A DNA stretch of 46,351 nt from the NCBI GenBank assembly GCA_944358795.1, contig CALVRW010000008.1, positions 1-46,351 of the forward strand. The letters are read 5' to 3'. Below the pieces are notes generated by a model. That model had not been told where the DNA came from, did no database searches, and saw only the letters and a program-made list of their open reading frames with translations. The position numbers were made by a program, and so were the translations under genes. This stretch comes from an uncultured Bacilli bacterium (GTDB taxonomy: Bacteria; Bacillota_I; Bacilli_A; RF39; UBA660). Below are positions 1-8,091 of the stretch, piece after piece; positions within the stretch are counted from its first letter, which is position 1; each line of letters opens with the position of its first letter.

Positions 1-53
1 TTACTTGGACTTTTTAAAAATATTTTTAAATGTCTATATACAAGAGTTTTCAT
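1..53 (-). CDS. ABC transporter permease, N-terminal fragment (runs off window)
   Basis: On the minus strand an ATG at 53-51 opens a frame that stays open to base 1 and reads MKTLVYRHLKIFLKSPS, a basic amphipathic start typical of ABC-2-type permeases just before their first membrane segment. The ATG lies inside the 3' end of the ATPase gene, so the two overlap by 20 bases and are probably translationally coupled. Only 17 codons are visible, so the family rests on position and N-terminal style; this is an inference. Confidence 0.6.
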   Translation of the reverse strand, partial: MKTLVYRHLKIFLKSPS

Positions 54-888
54 TCTGTACTAATTTTAAGAATATTTCTTCTAAATTACTATTTTTTAAA
101 GAAAAAGTATTTATTTTATTAAAGTCCAATTTATTTAAATAACTTATTGCAGTACTAACTGAATTTATTTCTTTTTTTAAAGTATTATTTTGTAAATCTA
201 TTTCTAAATGTTTATTACTATACTTAGTAATTAAATCTTTATATGTTCCATTAAAAACTATTTTAGCTTTATTTAAGATACATAGGTTAGTAGCTAATGA
301 TGCTTCATCGATATAGTGTGAAGAATAAAATATTGTTAAATTCTTTTCTTTATTTAATTTTAAAAGATAATCCCATACTTTTTTTCGTGCTTCAATATCT
401 AATGCTGTAGTTGGTTCATCCATGATAATAATTTCTGGATTCATGAGTAATGCTCTTGCTATCATAGCAATTCTTTTTTGCCCACCAGAACAATGTTTAT
501 ATTTCTTATCTAAGTATGACTCCATTCCCAATTCTTTTGCTAAGTACATGATTCTTTGATGTAATTGTTTTCTTTTGATCTGATATAATCTTCCTCTTAA
601 TACTAAATTTTCATAAATCGTTAGTTCTTCATCTAAAGTATTTTCTTGAAATACCACACCAATTTTATCTTTTAGAATTGGTTTACCATTCATTTGTACT
701 TTTCCAGAAGTAGGAAGTAATATCTGCATAATAATATGAAGTAGGGTACTTTTACCAGCTCCATTTAATCCAAGAATTGCGAAAATACTTCCTTTTGGAA
801 TCGTAAAGGAGATATCTTTTAATACTGGTTGGTGGTGAAAGTCTTTTTTCACATGTTGAATAGTTAAAATTGGTTCGATAAGAATCAC
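34..888 (-). CDS. ABC transporter ATP-binding protein
   Basis: This 284-residue protein is a single ABC ATPase that would power a two-subunit exporter together with the permease that starts inside its 3' end. Visible motifs in order: Walker A GLNGAGKST, Q-loop VFQE, signature CSGGQKR (Cys replaces the usual Leu), Walker B IIIMDEPTTALD, and switch histidine in YSSHYIDEA. A C-terminal tail of about 70 residues follows, as in drug or lantibiotic exporters of the NatA/YtrB/DrrA type. The only canonical start is GTG at 888-886, and it overlaps its own ribosome-binding sequence (ACGAGGTGATTC on the coding strand). The true initiation codon could therefore be a few codons downstream. The substrate cannot be told. 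Confidence 0.9.
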   Translation of the reverse strand: MILIEPILTIQHVKKDFHHQPVLKDISFTIPKGSIFAILGLNGAGKSTLLHIIMQILLPTSGKVQMNGKPILKDKIGVVFQENTLDEELTIYENLVLRGRLYQIKRKQLHQRIMYLAKELGMESYLDKKYKHCSGGQKRIAMIARALLMNPEIIIMDEPTTALDIEARKKVWDYLLKLNKEKNLTIFYSSHYIDEASLATNLCILNKAKIVFNGTYKDLITKYSNKHLEIDLQNNTLKKEINSVSTAISYLNKLDFNKINTFSLKNSNLEEIFLKLVQNENSCI

Positions 889-954
889 CTCGTTACAATA
901 TATTCTAATGTTAGGACAATATGTTGTTATTTACTTAAGAGAAGATCTATATCA

Positions 955-983
955 TTTTCAAATGCAATGAAATGCGATATAAT
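955..983 (+). promoter_or_regulatory. Promoter of the APH-like kinase gene
   Basis: TTTTCA at 955-960, a 17-base spacer and a perfect TATAAT at 978-983 stand 44 bases upstream of the ATG at 1027. It faces away from the divergent ABC transporter gene. Confidence 0.6.
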
Positions 984-1026
984 GAAACCGAGAATAGAAT
1001 GATAGAGGAAAACGAGAGGAGGAAGT

Positions 1027-2100
1027 ATGATGATAGAAAAAACAGTGTTTGAAAAGAATGAAGAAATTATGGATTATGTAAAAAAGGTTTATGGCTTAGA
1101 AATCCATACAGTTAGAAAAATCGATAGAGGGAGTGCGAATCTATATTCTCTAAATAATGATGAATATGTTTTAAAAGAATTTCAATCAAAATATTCTAAA
1201 ACTGAAATTGACAAAGAAATCGCAGTTATCAATCATTTACGAAAATTTGATATTAAAGTGCCAGAATATGTAAAAACGTTAGATGGAAAGTATGATGACG
1301 TATATAAGGAGAGAATCATCATAATACAATATTTTATTAAGGGATACACACTAAATAATAACGAAGGAACTTATGAGCAGACAATAGAATGTGCGGAATA
1401 CTATGGAAAAATCGTAGATGCATTAAAATCTTTACCAATCAGATTACCTGATGCGGATTTATCTAGTTGGTACAAAAAAGAAAATTTTGATCTAAGTATC
1501 AAAAAACATGAAGAATTACTTTCTATGTTAAACGATCAAGATCCAATTGATGAGAAAATAAAAAACGATTTGTTGGAGAAAATTGCAATGATAAAAGTGA
1601 TTCATTCAAATACTAATTTTGATGAAATGAAAAACTTATCCGTCTTAAATACTCATGGTGACTTTAACGTTCAACAATTTATATATCAAGATGGTAAAAT
1701 TAATTCTGTAATTGATTTTGTATCAGCATGTAAAATGCCAATTGTGTGGGAGATAATACGTTCTTATAGTTATATTGATCAAGATGCGAAGAATGGAGAA
1801 TTTAATCTAGATACATTCGTTGATTATGTTAAGACAATAAATCAATTTGTGAAGTTAAATCAATATGATTTAAACTATATGGCTCATTTATATCTGATTC
1901 AAATTTTAAATAGTACTTATGGATATAAGCAGTATCTATATAGGCGTGAAAATACGGAACTATTACAATTTGCTTATTTGAGAACCAATATTTGTCGGTA
2001 CTTATTCCAAAATGCCTCGCTGATTTCCAGAAGATTGATAGAAGAATTAGAAAAGAAAGAAGATAAATCTTTCATAAAATTTCCAAAAAACAAAAAATAA
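1027..2100 (+). CDS. APH/CotS-type phosphotransferase family protein
   Basis: This 357-residue soluble protein has the aminoglycoside-phosphotransferase/choline-kinase fold. The N-lobe contains YVLKEF (Lys of the ATP site), the catalytic loop reads HGDF at residues 210-213, and the metal-binding Asp is D230 in VIDFVSA. In the usual HGDxxxxN pattern an Asn sits five residues after the catalytic Asp; here that position is Gln217, although Asn214 is close by. Start: GAGGAAG then ATGATG at 1027/1030. The gene stands alone between a promoter and a terminator. Families with this fold phosphorylate antibiotics, choline, sugars or spore-coat partners, and the sequence does not say which. Confidence 0.8.
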   Translation: MMIEKTVFEKNEEIMDYVKKVYGLEIHTVRKIDRGSANLYSLNNDEYVLKEFQSKYSKTEIDKEIAVINHLRKFDIKVPEYVKTLDGKYDDVYKERIIIIQYFIKGYTLNNNEGTYEQTIECAEYYGKIVDALKSLPIRLPDADLSSWYKKENFDLSIKKHEELLSMLNDQDPIDEKIKNDLLEKIAMIKVIHSNTNFDEMKNLSVLNTHGDFNVQQFIYQDGKINSVIDFVSACKMPIVWEIIRSYSYIDQDAKNGEFNLDTFVDYVKTINQFVKLNQYDLNYMAHLYLIQILNSTYGYKQYLYRRENTELLQFAYLRTNICRYLFQNASLISRRLIEELEKKEDKSFIKFPKNKK

Positions 2101-2213
2101 CTATGTTGAACAAAGTAGTGAATTATATTATAATCAAATTAGTAATATTTAATAAAAAGAAGTTTAAAACCAGTTAAGTATGCTAAAAAGTTAGAGATTG
2201 AAAATATAACTTG

Positions 2214-2239
2214 AACTTGCTATAGATGCGAGTTTTTTT
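2214..2239 (+). terminator. Terminator after the APH-like gene
   Basis: AACTTGC (2214-2220) pairs with GCGAGTT (2228-2234) through one G-U pair across a 7-base loop, followed by T7. Confidence 0.65.
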
Positions 2240-2262
2240 CTATTTTAAACATAAAATGTTAT

Positions 2263-2317
2263 TTTTCGTACATTTTGTACGAAAATGCCATTAAAATATG
2301 TATTTTTTGTACGAAAA
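2263..2317. promoter_or_regulatory. Palindromic operator-like site plus half site upstream of the AAA-ATPase
   Basis: TTTTCGTACA (2263-2272) and TGTACGAAAA (2276-2285) form a perfect 10-bp inverted repeat with a 3-base spacer. The right half TGTACGAAAA recurs exactly at 2308-2317, 30 bases before the ATG at 2348. The same TTGTACG core appears once more at 5141-5147, just before the PBP gene. A dimeric regulator binding site is the simplest reading; no regulator gene is adjacent. Confidence 0.55.
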
Positions 2318-2347
2318 GTGCTAGAATGTATATAGAGGTGAATTGCT

Positions 2348-3643
2348 ATGTATAGAAAAATAGAAGAAGAATTAAAAAAGTGGAAAAATGATTATAAGAT
2401 GCCACTGATGTTAGTTGGTGCTAGACAAACAGGAAAAACTTATATCTTAGAGGAATTTTGTAAAAATAATTTTAATAACTATATTTATATTAACTTAGAT
2501 AAAGAGGAAAATATAGCCGAAATATTTGAAGAAACAATTAATCCAGATACAATAATAGAAAAAATTGAAATTATTAAAAATATCGTTATTAATCCTGATA
2601 ATACAATAATATTTTTAGATGAAATACAAGTAAGTGAAAGGGCTATTACATCTTTAAAATATTTTTGTGAAAGTGAGAAACCCTATAAAATAGTTTGTGC
2701 GGGGTCTCTTCTAGGAGTTAAAATTAATAGATTTAAATCATCATTTCCTGTCGGAAAAGTAACAATTAAATATCTATATCCAATGGACTTTGAAGAGTAT
2801 TTAATGGCTTTAGGTGAAGATAAATTAATAAATGAAATTGTAACACATTATGAATCTAATGAAGCCCTAATGAATCCAATTCATGAAAAAGCACTAGATT
2901 TATATAAAAAGTATTTAGTATTAGGTGGAATGCCTGCAATGATTAATAATTTCATTGATAACGAATGTAATATATCTCATGTTAATTTTGAACTTCAAGA
3001 ACAAATTATTACTTCATACTTAGCAGATATGAACAAATACACTGAAAATAGTGAGGGAATTAAAAATAATCAGATATATAATTCTATCCCTAAAGAACTT
3101 GCTAGAGTTAATAATACGTTTAAATATAGTATAGTTGATAAAGATGCAAGAAGAATTAGATATGAAAGTAGTATGGAGTGGCTCTTAGCTAGTAATATGA
3201 TATTAAAATGTGATTTAGTTGAAAAAAATGAATCACCATTAAAGGCATTTGTTAATTCAGATAAATTTAAATTATACTTAAGTGATGTAGGATTACTGAG
3301 ATCACTATCTAATTTAGAATATAGTGAAATTCTTCTAGATAAAAATGAGATGTTTAAAGGTGTACTTACAGAAAATTTTATAGCGTGTGAATTATATACG
3401 AAATCTAAAGAATTATATTATTATAATTTTGATAGATATGAAATAGATTTCTTAATTAAAATAGATGGAGATATTATTCCAGTAGAAGTTAAAAGCGGTA
3501 GAAGAACGAATAGTAAGAGTTTAAATGAATATATTAAAAAATATGATCCTAGGTATAGTGTTAGAATATCTTCTAAAAACTTTGGATATGAAAATAATAT
3601 AAAATCAGTACCACTATATGCTGTATTTTGTATAAACAAATAA
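2348..3643 (+). CDS. AAA-family ATPase with C-terminal DUF4143 nuclease-like domain
   Basis: At 431 residues this is a typical full-length member of the ATPase/DUF4143 family, which is widespread and has no agreed function. The N-terminal AAA domain shows Walker A GARQTGKT (residues about 24-31) and Walker B TIIFLDEIQ (about 90-98). The C-terminal part carries the DUF4143 signature ending in YEIDFLI followed by IPVEVKSG, the spacing of a PD-(D/E)xK-like fold. Ribosome binding site GAGGTG precedes the ATG. Base composition is clearly more AT-rich than the flanking wall genes, with heavy ATA use for Ile, suggesting transfer. It starts a three-gene run of accessory genes behind the palindromic site at 2263-2317. 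Confidence 0.85.
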   Translation: MYRKIEEELKKWKNDYKMPLMLVGARQTGKTYILEEFCKNNFNNYIYINLDKEENIAEIFEETINPDTIIEKIEIIKNIVINPDNTIIFLDEIQVSERAITSLKYFCESEKPYKIVCAGSLLGVKINRFKSSFPVGKVTIKYLYPMDFEEYLMALGEDKLINEIVTHYESNEALMNPIHEKALDLYKKYLVLGGMPAMINNFIDNECNISHVNFELQEQIITSYLADMNKYTENSEGIKNNQIYNSIPKELARVNNTFKYSIVDKDARRIRYESSMEWLLASNMILKCDLVEKNESPLKAFVNSDKFKLYLSDVGLLRSLSNLEYSEILLDKNEMFKGVLTENFIACELYTKSKELYYYNFDRYEIDFLIKIDGDIIPVEVKSGRRTNSKSLNEYIKKYDPRYSVRISSKNFGYENNIKSVPLYAVFCINK

Positions 3644-3663
3644 AATGATTAGGGTGTGATTTT

Positions 3664-4158
3664 ATGATATATTTTATTTCTGATACCCATTTTTATCATA
3701 GTAATATTATGAAATACTGTAATAGGCCGTTTAAAGATATTAATGAAATGAATGAAACTATAATTCATAATTGGAATAAGGTTGTAACTAACGATGATAC
3801 CATATATCATTTAGGAGACTTTTGTTTATCTAACGATGATGAAATGAAAAATATTTTTAATAGGTTAAATGGAAATAAAATATTGATTCGTGGTAATTAT
3901 GATAGAAAATCAGTTAAATTTTATGAAGATATAGGGTTTAAAGTTTTGAAATGTGCACCTATTATTTTAGATGACTATCAATTAATGTTATCTCATGTAC
4001 CATTACCAGATTCTAAGATACTAGATGGTTATATTAATTTGCATGGACATATTCATAATAAGAAAATCAGTGATAATTATCCTAAAAATTATAGTGAGAA
4101 TAAACACATCAATCTAAGTGTTGATGTTACTAACTATAAACTTGTAAGTTTAGATTAA
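3664..4158 (+). CDS. Calcineurin-like metallophosphoesterase, phage-type
   Basis: This 164-residue protein is a compact single-domain metallophosphoesterase. Metal-site motifs are readable: SDTHF (D7, H9), GDF (D52), GNYD (N78-D80), SHVP (H111) and GHIH (H129, H131). The third motif is normally GNHD, whose His assists catalysis; here it is Tyr79, one base change away (CAT to TAT). The protein may therefore be slow or inactive, although the metal ligands remain. The gene lies 20 bases after the AAA-ATPase and shares its AT-rich, ATA-rich codon use. Its substrate is unknown; relatives occur in phages and mobile regions. Confidence 0.85.
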   Translation: MIYFISDTHFYHSNIMKYCNRPFKDINEMNETIIHNWNKVVTNDDTIYHLGDFCLSNDDEMKNIFNRLNGNKILIRGNYDRKSVKFYEDIGFKVLKCAPIILDDYQLMLSHVPLPDSKILDGYINLHGHIHNKKISDNYPKNYSENKHINLSVDVTNYKLVSLD

Positions 4159-4184
4159 ATTAATGAAATGAGGAGTAAGATAGT

Positions 4185-4913
4185 ATGTTAAAAGTAGAAT
4201 TAACTGAAAATTATGCAGGAGTTACAATATATGGAGATTATAATGATTTAGATTATTTATATGACGCAATATATCAATTTATAAAAGAGGAAGCAAATAG
4301 TTTAGGAGAATATATGATGCAAAATCATATATACGGATTTTTATATGAAGTTAGACATGCATATCAAGGAGATAGAGATGTAATTCTAGTTGATAATAAT
4401 TTACAAGATAGTAAGAGACAGTGGCATGGAATAAAAAAGAAAGATGTAACTGAACATAATATGTATTTTAGTTTCAATTATTTATTACCAGATATATTTT
4501 TAGATATGATGATAATTAGAGATTTTATGGGGAATGTTGATAAAAAAGTAAATGATTTATATAACCCATATATAAATATGGTAAATTATTTTTATTCATT
4601 AGTATTACATTCATTAGAAGAATTTCTTACAAAAATAAAATTTAATAAAATAAAAAAAGGATTATTAGAATCAGTAGTAATAGAAAGTATGTTTATTCCA
4701 CAATGGTTTGAAATTATATCTGTTGACTATGCTAAAATGACAAAAAAACAAAGAGAAAAAGAATTTATGCATATTATGGATGCAATATATAATTATAGAG
4801 ATTATGAAGATTATTTAAAAATGAAAATAGATATGGAAAAATTATGTAAAGAAAAACATTGTTCATTAGATGATTTACATTATGAAAATTATCCAGAAGA
4901 GATTGAGTGGTAA
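4185..4913 (+). CDS. Uncharacterised 242-residue protein of the accessory block
   Basis: The reading frame is clear (AGGAGTAAG ribosome binding site, ATG at 4185), but I cannot name the family. The first 60 residues (VTIYGDYNDLDYLYDAIY, then YGFLYEVRHAYQGDRD) resemble uncharacterised proteins I recall from lactobacilli and clostridia; this is memory only. There is no signal peptide or clear membrane segment. The C-terminus is rich in Lys, Glu and Tyr. A shift into the +1 frame just before the stop would add a SEC-C-like zinc motif (see 4909-4971), so the present end may be a recent truncation. It is third in the AAA-ATPase/phosphoesterase run. Confidence 0.7.
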   Translation: MLKVELTENYAGVTIYGDYNDLDYLYDAIYQFIKEEANSLGEYMMQNHIYGFLYEVRHAYQGDRDVILVDNNLQDSKRQWHGIKKKDVTEHNMYFSFNYLLPDIFLDMMIIRDFMGNVDKKVNDLYNPYINMVNYFYSLVLHSLEEFLTKIKFNKIKKGLLESVVIESMFIPQWFEIISVDYAKMTKKQREKEFMHIMDAIYNYRDYEDYLKMKIDMEKLCKEKHCSLDDLHYENYPEEIEW

Positions 4914-4971
4914 TAGGAAGATAGGTAGGAATCAACTTTGTCCATGTGGATAGGCGAAAAGATAATAATCA
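4909..4971 (+). pseudogene. Decayed SEC-C zinc-binding tail
   Basis: In the +1 frame overlapping the end of the preceding gene, the codons read GNRKIGRNQLCPCG then TAG. SEC-C motifs run GRNDPCPCGSGKKYKKCC. After the TAG the same frame continues GCG AAA AGA TAA TAA, each codon one or two bases from Ser-Gly-Lys-Lys-Tyr-Lys. This looks like a SEC-C tail lost through a frameshift and point mutations. Confidence 0.55.
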
Positions 4972-5093
4972 ATTTGATGAATGAAAAACGTAATTCAATA
5001 TATGCATATGTTGAACTTGTAGATAACTATGAAATGGTTGGGAATTTAAGTAAATCCAAATATTATTACGATGGAAGATTAGATTATAAATGA
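4944..5093 (+). CDS. Possible small protein (49 codons), doubtful
   Basis: An open frame from ATG 4944 (or ATG 4977, 38 codons) ends with NYEMVGNLSKSKYYYDGRLDYK. Its composition looks coding and a good terminator follows at 5101-5134, but no ribosome binding site precedes either ATG. Its start overlaps the decayed SEC-C tail in another frame. It may be the end of a lost gene rather than an expressed peptide. Confidence 0.25.
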   Translation: MWIGEKIIINLMNEKRNSIYAYVELVDNYEMVGNLSKSKYYYDGRLDYK

Positions 5094-5100
5094 ACGATAT

Positions 5101-5134
5101 AAAAAAATGACAAGACTGATATTGTCATTTTTTT
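5101..5134 (+). terminator. Terminator closing the accessory block
   Basis: A7TGACAA pairs perfectly with TTGTCAT7 around an 8-base loop (5114-5121). It separates the accessory block from the wall cluster. Confidence 0.85.
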
Positions 5135-5173
5135 ATATGCTTGTACGTAAACTAGTTTAGAGGTGAGTCTTTC

Positions 5174-7078
5174 ATGTTTTTTAAACCCATTCATTTTCGT
5201 ATTAAAATTGTTCTACTAATTATGTTACTGTTGTTTTTACTCATTATTGGAAAAGTATTTTATATTCAAGTGATTGATTATAAAAAATTGAATCGATACG
5301 CATCGGGATTATGGAGTAGAAATTTACCAATTGAAGCGAATAGGGGAAAAATATTTGATCGAAATGGTGTCGTACTAGCAGATAATTTAACGACTTCCTC
5401 CCTTGTATTTATTCCCAATCAAATTAAAGAAAAGGAAAAGACAGCTAGAGAAATTAGTGAAATTTTAAATGTTGATTATGAAAAAATATACGCTCATGTA
5501 ACGAAGAAAGCATCAATTGAACGTGTTCATCCAGAGGGAAGAAGACTTTCCTATGATGTCGCTGACAAAATTGCCGCATTAAAATTACCAGGTGTCTATC
5601 TTGTAAAAGAATCAAAGAGAAATTATCCAAACGATAAATATTTGTCTCATACCCTTGGATATGTTGGAATTGATAATCAAGGATTATCAGGATTAGAACT
5701 CATGTATGATGATTATCTAACAGGAGAATATGGAGCCATTAAGTATTTTAGTGATGCGAAAGGAAATAAGTTACAATTAAATGAAGTCTATGAAAAACCA
5801 CAAGATGGTGTTAATATGACACTTACGATTAATTATGATATTCAAGCATCATTAGAACGAGAATTAGATAATGCGGTTTTAAAATATCACCCAGATCAAG
5901 CATTAGGAATTGTGATGGATCCAGATACAGGAGAAATATTAGCCATGTCAGCACGTCCAAATTTTTCACCAAGTCATTACCAAGAATATAGTAAAGAAGA
6001 AATCAATCGAAATTTACCAATTTGGATGACGTATGAACCAGGGTCTACGTTTAAAATTATTACGCTTGCTACGGCACTAGAAGAAAACTTAATTGATTTA
6101 GAAAAAGATAAATATACTGATACAGGTTCTATTCGAGTTGAAAATGCCCGTATTAAATGTTGGAAACATGGAGGACATGGAGAACAGACCTTTTTACAAG
6201 TAGTAGAAAACTCTTGTAACCCAGGGTTTGTTGTAATGGGTCAAAAGATTGGAAAGGAAACGTTATTTAAATATATTCGTAATTTTGGCTTTGGTCAAAA
6301 AACAGGTGTTGATCTAAATGGAGAAGCGAGTGGTATCTTGTTTCCGCTTGATAAAGTAGGACCAGTAGAACTAGCGACAACGGCTTTTGGTCAAGGGGTA
6401 TCTGTAACACCAATTCAACAAATAACAGCTGTTTCCGCAGCAATTAATGGTGGAACATTATATCAACCATATATCGTAAAAAGTTTAAATGAACCAGAGA
6501 CAAATGGAGTGATAAAAGAGACAAAACCAAAGGTAAAAAGAAAAGTAATTAGTGAAAGTACAAGTGAAAAAGTAAGATATGCCTTAGAAAGTGTTGTAGC
6601 GAATGGAAGTGGTAGACCAGCTTATATTGATGGTTACCGTGTAGGAGGAAAAACTGGTACTGCCCAAAAAGTAAAAGATGGTAGATATATGGTAGGAAAC
6701 TATATTACTTCCTTTATTGGTTTTTTACCAGCAGATGATCCAGAAGTTGTTGTTTATATTGCAGTCGATAATGCCAAAGGAATTACCCAATATGGAGGAA
6801 CCGTTGCTGCTCCAATTGCAAAAACAGTATTACAAGATTCTATTACGGCTTTAAATATCAAAAAAAGAAGTGGTGGAAAAGATAAAAAGTATAATTATGG
6901 AGATAAAAAATATGTGAAGATTCCCAATGTAGTTGGAAAAACATCGAGTGATGCAGTGAAAGAATTAAAAGATTTTAAAGTGGAATTTAGTGGTAGTGGA
7001 AAGAAAGTAATTTATCAGTCACCAAAAGCAGGCGAAAAAGTTTATGAAGGAGAAGTAGTAAGGTTAATGCTAGAATAG
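5174..7078 (+). CDS. spoVD: Penicillin-binding transpeptidase with PASTA domain (FtsI/SpoVD type)
   Basis: This 634-residue class B PBP cross-links peptidoglycan outside the membrane. An N-terminal TM helix spans residues about 11-33, followed by a PBP dimerisation domain (RGKIFDRNG onward, about 58-220) and a transpeptidase domain. The transpeptidase has active-site S291-TFK294, SCN at 347-349 and KTG at 493-495. One PASTA domain (about 578-634) ends the protein, which fits SpoVD or Gram-positive FtsI. Start: GAGGTGAGTC then ATG at 5174. It heads a run with mraY and a SEDS gene (10-base gaps), the usual PBP-SEDS pairing. The upstream mraW/ftsL and downstream murD/murG of a classic dcw cluster are absent. 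Whether it serves septation or sporulation is undecided, so the symbol is tentative. Confidence 0.9.
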   Translation: MFFKPIHFRIKIVLLIMLLLFLLIIGKVFYIQVIDYKKLNRYASGLWSRNLPIEANRGKIFDRNGVVLADNLTTSSLVFIPNQIKEKEKTAREISEILNVDYEKIYAHVTKKASIERVHPEGRRLSYDVADKIAALKLPGVYLVKESKRNYPNDKYLSHTLGYVGIDNQGLSGLELMYDDYLTGEYGAIKYFSDAKGNKLQLNEVYEKPQDGVNMTLTINYDIQASLERELDNAVLKYHPDQALGIVMDPDTGEILAMSARPNFSPSHYQEYSKEEINRNLPIWMTYEPGSTFKIITLATALEENLIDLEKDKYTDTGSIRVENARIKCWKHGGHGEQTFLQVVENSCNPGFVVMGQKIGKETLFKYIRNFGFGQKTGVDLNGEASGILFPLDKVGPVELATTAFGQGVSVTPIQQITAVSAAINGGTLYQPYIVKSLNEPETNGVIKETKPKVKRKVISESTSEKVRYALESVVANGSGRPAYIDGYRVGGKTGTAQKVKDGRYMVGNYITSFIGFLPADDPEVVVYIAVDNAKGITQYGGTVAAPIAKTVLQDSITALNIKKRSGGKDKKYNYGDKKYVKIPNVVGKTSSDAVKELKDFKVEFSGSGKKVIYQSPKAGEKVYEGEVVRLMLE

Positions 7079-7088
7079 GAGGAATGTT

Positions 7089-8081
7089 ATGCTTATTATG
7101 ACAAAGGCAATTTTAGCAATGATGATTGGCTTTATTTTATCTGTCATTGCTGGCGTAGTATTAATTCCTATTTTAAAAAAATTTAAAATAAATCAAAGTT
7201 TGAGTGTCTATTTAAGAGATGCCCATAAGAAAAAAAGTCATACACCAACGATGGGTGGATTAATTTTTATTCTTCCAACATTATTTACTGTTACAATTTT
7301 TATTTTAACGGATCGAATGCAGATGTCATATAGTCTTGCCATCGTATTACTCGCTTTTTTAGGATATGCACTCATTGGGTTTATTGATGATTATCTGATT
7401 ATTTTAAGACACAATAATAAAGGATTAACGGAAGGGCAAAAGTTATTATTACAACTTGTGATTGCGGTTATCTTTTTCTATTTATTTATGAAAGCCGAAA
7501 ATGAACCATTGATTTGGATTCATACCTTCAATATTAGATGGAATATCGGATTCTTCTATGGTTTATTTATTCTATTTTTATTACTTGCTAGTAGTAATGC
7601 TGTAAATTTAACGGATGGTTTAGATGGTCTTGCTGGTGGATTATCTGTAATTGCATTCCTCACATTTGGAATCATTAGTTTTTGTACTGGTTGGTTAGAA
7701 GGTTATCAAGAGATTGGATTATTCTGTTTCATTTTGATTGGTTGTTTACTGGGATTTTTAGTATTTAATACGAGTCCAGCAAAAGTATTTATGGGAGATA
7801 CCGGTTCTTTATCATTAGGAGCAACATTAGGTACAATTGCTATTTTAACACGACATGAATTATTACTTGTTGTGATTGGTATTGTATTTGTAATGGAAAC
7901 GATGAGTTGTATTATTCAAAGATATTATTATAAACTAACGCATAAACGTATTTTTCCAATGGCACCAATTCATCATGCGTTTGAAAAATGGGGTTGGAGA
8001 GAACAAGATATTGTAAAATTATTTTGGATTATCGGACTATTGGGGGCAATGGTTGCGCTGGCATTTGGAGTATGGCTTTAA
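7089..8081 (+). CDS. mraY: Phospho-N-acetylmuramoyl-pentapeptide transferase
   Basis: MraY transfers phospho-MurNAc-pentapeptide from UDP to undecaprenyl phosphate, making lipid I at the inner face of the membrane. The 330-residue polytopic protein shows the family signatures: SHTPTMGG near residue 55, the Asp pair in GFIDDY near 98, NAVNLTDGLDGLAGG, FMGDTGSLSLG and the PIHHAFEKWGW loop. GGAGG at 7077-7082 fits the ATG at 7089; a second ATG at 7098 is a less likely start. It is 10 bases after the PBP gene and 10 bases before the SEDS gene. Confidence 0.96.
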   Translation: MLIMTKAILAMMIGFILSVIAGVVLIPILKKFKINQSLSVYLRDAHKKKSHTPTMGGLIFILPTLFTVTIFILTDRMQMSYSLAIVLLAFLGYALIGFIDDYLIILRHNNKGLTEGQKLLLQLVIAVIFFYLFMKAENEPLIWIHTFNIRWNIGFFYGLFILFLLLASSNAVNLTDGLDGLAGGLSVIAFLTFGIISFCTGWLEGYQEIGLFCFILIGCLLGFLVFNTSPAKVFMGDTGSLSLGATLGTIAILTRHELLLVVIGIVFVMETMSCIIQRYYYKLTHKRIFPMAPIHHAFEKWGWREQDIVKLFWIIGLLGAMVALAFGVWL

Positions 8082-8091
8082 GGAGTGAAGC

